A DNA stretch of 64,000 bases. It comes from Balanoglossus misakiensis (Eukaryota > Hemichordata). The notes under the pieces were generated by a model that saw nothing but the letters and a program-made list of their open reading frames with translations, was not told where the DNA came from and did no database searches. Location: the NCBI GenBank assembly GCA_040954595.2, contig CM082589.2, forward strand, positions 10,168,001 to 10,232,000. The letters run 5' to 3'. Of the stretch, positions 58,925 through 64,000 are shown in pieces. Position 1 is the stretch's first letter, and every line of letters starts with the position of its first letter. Position numbers and translations under genes: made by a program.

Positions 58925-61390
58925 CCTTGGTCCCTCCAATGCTACTTTTAGTTGTAATTGTCTTCTTCATGGCGGCCATATTGGATTTTCTAATAAGCTT
59001 TAAAGGTTGACATTTTCATAAACTACAGGGCCAATCAAGTTCTAATTTACTGTGCGGTTGAAAGTTTGATAAAATATCATTAGTGGTCATGTGACTTTTG
59101 GTGCCTTATTGGATTTTTTAAAAATCTCATTCAAAAATTACGAAAATCTTTTTCTAATCAAGTTTTCAAGTGAATTGTGATTGGTTTAACCTTATCAGAG
59201 CCAAATTGGATTTTCTGAACTCCGATTAAAAGCTAAAATTCCTTTTTTTATCCTACTCATTGAAAGCACACAAATTCTTTCTGTGGATACGAGTCACCAT
59301 ATGACTAGAATATGTTACATTTTTTGACAACTTTCATATGTTCTTTGATCCAGTTTTTTTTCAGTATTTGATTAAACAATTTGTTGGTGACTCTCGCATG
59401 TCCTTTGATCCAGTAATTCCATAACTTAATTTTATGTGGATATGGCTCTTGATAAAAAGCTCAACAGTCATGATTTTGTTCAAAGAGTACTACTGCTGCC
59501 AGGACATAACCCAAATATTTTGATAATTTTGGCAATGACCTTTGATGTACTTTCCCATAACCTGGCCTGCACAACAGATACAGCCTTCAGATTTTTAGGC
59601 CTTAAACACCTAATAAAGTATTAAACTTTAACACAAAAGTTGTGTACATAAGCTTTTTCTAGTTAACCAATTGAGAATAAAAGTCTGTTTTTTTGTTGAA
59701 CACTGATCAGTTTGATGTCAAAATTTGTTGCCACAAATTTCCGTGACCTCTGGCTTACCTACCATTTCTAAGCATCCACAACAGATACAGAGTTTGCTTT
59801 CTGTTGGAACCATGCTAACTGCTTTGGTCCCTGTAATGCTGCATGTTCCTTTAATTGTCTTCTTCAGGGTGGCCATATTGGATTTTCTGATAACCTTTAA
59901 AAGATGACAGTTCTTTTCCAAAACTACAGGGACAATCAAGTTCGAATATACTGTGCAGTTCAAAGTTTGACTGTAATATTGCTAGTAGTCATGTGACTTA
60001 GAATTCCTTATTAGATTTTTGAAAAATATCATTAAAACACTTTTTCTAATCAAGTTTTCAAGTGAATTGTGATTGGTTAAACCTTATTGGAGCCAAATTG
60101 GATTTTCTGAACAACGATTTAAAACTAAGATTTCCTATTTATGGCCTACTCATTGATAGCACAAACATTATTTATATGTATATGACTCACTATATGACCA
60201 GAATATGTTACCATTTTTGGCATATTGCACATGTCCTTTAATCCAGTTTTTCCAACACTTAATAATACAAATTTTTAGGCAACTTTCATTTGTCTTTTGA
60301 TCCAGATCTTTCAGAACTTAATTAAAGTTTATTGAAGCCAAATTGGATTTTATGAATTCTGATTAAAAACTTTGATTGCACACCAATTCTTTTTATAGAT
60401 ACGAGTCACCATATGACCAGAATACGTTGCATTTTTTGGCAACTTTCGCATGTACTTTGATCCATTTTTTTTTCAGAACTTAATTATTCGTGGATATGCC
60501 TCTTGTTGAAAAGCAAAACAGTGATGATTTATTTTTCACACGAATAGTACTGCTGCCAGGACATAACCCAATTTTTTTGATAATATTGGCATTGAACTTT
60601 GTCCTAAGTTTGGCACCTGTATTCTTTTCTGAATATCTTATGGCGACTAGACTAATAGCACTAGAGGTTTGGTTTTTGATGTATATGGACAAGTATGGGA
60701 CTTAGCTTTTTTTGTTACATTTGGAATCCACTGGACCAATGTTGAGCTTATTAAATATGTGAATATCTAATGCTGAGCTTACCCATATTGTTACAGGTTG
60801 AATTTTTTATGAACATGCTCTACTATTGGACTTAATTTTTTTGCTGAATTTCTTGACCAATGATAACCTTATAAATATGTGCTTACGTAATTGTAGACTA
60901 GATAATGAAGCTTTGAGTCTGGGTTTTCTTGAACATTCACCAGTATGCGATCACATTTTTTTCTGACATTTTTGTTAGCTTTGGTTACCTTAAACCTATT
61001 TTCCCTGCCTTGGCATGCACAGCAGATAACGCCTTCAAATTTTGAGGGCTGGAACACCTAATTACCAGGTTAACCAATAGAGCCAGAAGTCTTGTTTTTC
61101 ATTTTACACTGATAATTTTGGAAGAAACATTTGTTGACAATTTTGGGTGAGCTCTTGGTGACCTTTGATCTGCTTTCCTATATACATAGCAGATACAGCA
61201 TTGGCACTCTCTGGTATCCATAGGAACTGCTTTGACCTAGCCAATGTTTGTTGCACTTTATTTTTTTTTCATTAATTGACGATATGTACCCCTTGACCCG
61301 CAGTATGTTGGGTTGGGCTGGCTTGCCAAATTAATCCTATTATTATCATTGATTTCATGCATTTAATTCTTTCATTCTTTTTTTTTGTAG

Positions 61391-61478
61391 GTCCCACCGG
61401 TACTCTTCTCCTTCTCTCTCTCTTTCTTTCTTTCTTTCTTTTTTTCTCTTCTTTTCTCTTTTTTTTCTTTTTTTCCCT
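61391..61478. repeat. Polypyrimidine tract
   Basis: CTTCTC, CTTT and T runs without purines over long stretches. Confidence 0.85.
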
Positions 61479-61499
61479 GTAGGCCCCAATGGTAACACC

Positions 61500-62010
61500 A
61501 TAATCAACCTACTAACGTAAAATTTGATGGATGGATGGAGCGGAGTGTCAACCATAGTCAACCTACTAATATAAACTTTGATGGATGGATGGAGGGGAGC
61601 GTCAACCATAGTCAACCTACTAATATAAACTTTGATGGATGAATGGAGCGGAGCGTCAACCATAGTCAACCTACTAATATAAACTTTGATGGATGGATGG
61701 AGCGGAGCGTCAACCATAGTCAACTTACTAAAATATAAACTTTGATGGATGGATGGTGCCGCGGAGCGTCAACTTAAAGGATGGAGAAGTGGAAGGATGG
61801 AGAAGTGGAGTTTTTTCTCTGTTTTTTCCTCTTTTTCTTTCCTGTAGGGCACACTGGTAACACCATAATCAACCAACTAACGTAAAATTTGATGGGAGGA
61901 TGGAGCGGAGAGTCAACCATAGTCAACCTACTAATATAAACTTTGATGGATGGATGGATGGAGCGTCAACCTAAAGGATGGAGAAGTGGAAGAATGGAGA
62001 AGTGGAGTTT
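61500..62010. repeat. Minisatellite, ~62-bp unit
   Basis: Four to five copies of CAACCTACTAATATAAACTT followed by TGATGGATGGATGGAGCGGA at 61500-61745, then a TTTTTCTCT spacer, and a second cluster at 61850-62010 that repeats the same beginning (GTAACACCATAATCAACC). The antisense open frame with MVDAPLHPSIKVYISRLT is a by-product. Confidence 0.9.
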
Positions 62011-62039
62011 CAACATAATATCCTATTGACCAAAATTAT

Positions 62040-62640
62040 AAGATAGAGTAATATAGACGTACAAAACGAGGTGATCGTAATATAAAACTTAATAGTCCAA
62101 TAAATCGGGTTAATAATTGGTAGTGATTACTTGTTTTAAAATTAGGTTAACAGCAATGGCTTTGTGCAGGGTATGATAATAGGTTCCGAAATGTGTATGG
62201 TATAATAACGGTGAACAAATTTGAATTTGGTTTAATAAAAGGGTTACAAATGTGATGATGGTTTTATGGTAAAATTTGAGTGTACACAGGTTATAAAGGG
62301 GTAACAACGGTTGCTTGTATGAAGGGAATAATATTAGGGTAACAAATGTGGTATAAAGGTATAACGGGTTTATAATATGATGATGGCTTGTGTACACAGG
62401 TTATAATGGGTATATGAATGAGAAGGGTATAATAATAGTAATAACTGTGTCGGGTTTAATAAGGGTAACAATTGTGCAAGGGTATAATAACGATTAATAA
62501 TTGTGGTGATGGCTTATGGTGATATTAAGTATAAAAAGGGTGTTAATATTGATGATGATGACAGAGGTATAATAATGATAAAATGTTAAATAAGTGTCCA
62601 AGGTCTAATAATCATGTTGGTTCATTCATTGGTTAATGTG
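62040..62640. repeat. A/T-rich imperfect repeats
   Basis: Degenerate recurrences of GGGTATAATAA, GGGTTACAAATGTG and GATGGCTTATGG with no fixed period. Confidence 0.6.
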
Positions 62641-62649
62641 TATATTTTA

Positions 62650-63454
62650 TGAATAACATGCTATTATTTCTCAGATAGATAATACTCGTCAGCATCGTTA
62701 TTCGGTGGAATTTCTCGCAACGGTACCCGTGATTGTATTCGCGCATCGACACATTGTACGCGACAGACAGGCAGAAAATGTTAGCACAATGTTAGGTTAG
62801 CTTAACCTCCCCACCCCATCCAAATTCCAAATTTAGCTTAGATCATGGGGTGAGAGGAGGAGAGGACAGTTTTTTTTCCCTCTTTTGTAATTGGTATGAG
62901 GTTTTTTAACTGCCCTTTAGGCGCGTAAATTAGATGTGTGTTATCATACATGTAGTTATCTTGCTTTATTTTAAAACAATTGTGAATGAGCTCTGCGAGA
63001 TTATGTACACGATAGTGTGTTATATAACGCTAAGGTAAAAGTAAACTTAACCCACTAACCCATCACACTATTGTGTGCATAATTAGCAGATGCTATTTTG
63101 ACTGGCCCATTGTTCAACCAAATGACACCTTGTTTCAAAAAGAGCTGAAACTATATTGGTTAATTTCTTTCAGTTTAACCACATGACACATTGTTTCAAA
63201 TTGGCCTGCAAGATATGCTACTTGAACTCCCCCCCCCCCACCCCCACCCCCCCCCCCCAAAACAATAAATTAGGGATTAATCACTCGCTATATTATGAAC
63301 ATTCACATGAAAATTATGCAACCAATTTAAAGGTATTCTGGAGGCGTCTTCTGATGTCAGGTGGTTCAAATCCACCGATACCTAAGCTGGAAACATAACT
63401 TTTCATTGGTGTTCATATATGGCGAATAAAACATGCATATTCGTATTATCATAT
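62650..63454. other. Non-coding stretch with poly-C tracts
   Basis: No gene. C-runs at 63229-63258 are interrupted by single A. Confidence 0.45.
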
Positions 63455-63537
63455 TTCAGATATGAACGAATTGAAATAGATTCTTTTCGATATGATTTCA
63501 GAAATGAACGAATTCAAATAGATTCTTTTCGATATGT
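63455..63537. repeat. Tandem duplication, 42-bp unit
   Basis: Two copies of TTCAGATATGAACGAATTGA / AATAGATTCTTTTCGATATG with three changes. Confidence 0.85.
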
Positions 63538-63599
63538 CACTATAAACTTTAATCCCATTTCACCCCTTTTACTCAAAATGTAATGTTTAAATAGCAAAG

Positions 63600-64000
63600 A
63601 AGTTAATCACTAAACGTTGACACCGGGGTTTAAAATGCATACAGGGATACTAAAAGTTGACTGAAATCCCTGGGTTAATACGTGTCCAAAAGCAATTTTA
63701 TTTGACATTGCTAATGCAACGATGACATTGAATCTGATTCTTTGCATTAGGGGGAATGGCGATGCAAGCTTGATGATGCAGCCAGGTAGATAGTGATGCA
63801 AACACTTCACTTTGACATAGGTATTTAATGCATGTGCATGGGTATTTAATGTTGACTGTAAATCCCCAGGTTAATACGTGGCCAAAAGCACTGTAATTTG
63901 ACATTGCTAATGCTACCGTGACACTAAATCTGATTCTTGCATCAGGGTAAATTGTGAAGCAAGCTTGATGATGCATCATGATAGATGGTGTTTCAAGCCC
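63600..64000. repeat. Tandem repeat, ~195-bp unit, running off the edge
   Basis: Two diverged copies with TTGACTGAAATCCC / GGTTAATACGTG / TTTGACATTGCTAATG / GCAAGCTTGATGATGCA, starting about 63657 and 63852. Confidence 0.85.

Larger units (their letters stand above)
53330..59475. repeat. Segmental duplication, copy B
   Basis: Colinear with copy A but longer, because it keeps a full AGCTCTGCTG element (56179-57980) and gained the 58228-58924 element. Array 4 inside it (55045-55345) is shorter than its counterpart, array 2. Confidence 0.9.
44200..61260. repeat. Repeat complex: long modules plus 116-bp arrays
   Basis: About eleven diverged modules of roughly 600-900 bp alternate with arrays or single units of a 116-bp repeat. 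Module landmarks are TTTGCTTTCTGTTGGAACCA, GGCCATATTGGATTTTCT, GGCCAATCAAGTTCTAATTT, GTGAATTGTGATTGGTTAAA, GATACGAGTCACCATA, AACTTAATT and TTTAGAGGACTGGAACACCT. Modules start near 44216, 47020, 47930, 49280, 50365, 53510, 54415, 55440, 58140, 59740 and 61170. Open frames such as 46987-47325 are repeat by-products. The complex decays gradually towards 61260. Confidence 0.85.

Noticed and set aside
61355-61723. Minus-strand frame with repeated MVDAPLHPSIKVYISRLT
   Set aside because: Antisense of the 62-bp minisatellite and the polypyrimidine tract.

Overview
The window looks like repeat-rich nuclear DNA of an animal, most likely a marine invertebrate. There are no bacterial-style operons. Coding signal comes as short exons with GT/AG borders: calcium-binding EGF-type exons in phase 1 and low-complexity CAA/ACA-rich exons. 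The rest is satellites, miniature inverted-repeat elements, LINE remnants, a tRNA-derived SINE-like copy and a large DNA transposon. The species cannot be read from the sequence; a hemichordate, cephalochordate or mollusc would all fit.

Layout. 1-3340 is a satellite array of about 131 bp monomers that continues off the left edge. 4961-6475 is a foldback element whose arms carry a YY1-like motif. 8029-10414 is a PIF/Harbinger-like element (about 30 bp inverted ends, TAA target duplication) holding a minus-strand gene with a BEN-like exon. 10461-12700 holds two TTAA-flanked miniature elements and a SINE-like copy.

12969-34689 is one split plus-strand gene or pseudogene: low-complexity exons, four EGF-type exons, then more low-complexity exons. 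Most splice phases agree. The low-complexity exons can be read as Gln-rich (stopped by TAA three times) or Thr-rich (nearly open). EGF exon 2 has a TGA and lost cysteines. The introns carry three TA-flanked mariner-like miniature elements and LINE pieces.

The most remarkable object is nested in an intron of that gene: an approximately 11 kb decayed DNA transposon (16627-27599) with matching inverted ends, a TGTA target duplication and, in order, a zinc-binding segment, an OTU protease-like domain, a family-specific core, an XPG-like nuclease and a Cys-rich zinc finger. XPG plus the Cys8-type finger points to the Academ superfamily. It was itself hit by an L1/Tx1-type LINE (14-bp target duplication), a TTAA element and a CR1/L2-type LINE fragment. 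Removing the first two restores continuous coding sequence across both sites.

34700-44200 is mostly non-coding, with a foldback element, a possible solo LTR, an interspersed tandem repeat family, a CpG-rich stretch and one broken coding fragment. 44200-61260 is a complex of long modules and arrays of a 116-bp repeat. It contains a higher-order repeat and a segmental duplication whose two copies preserve empty sites for two insertions. 61390-64000 holds minisatellites and low-complexity DNA. All identifications are by eye; no database search was possible.
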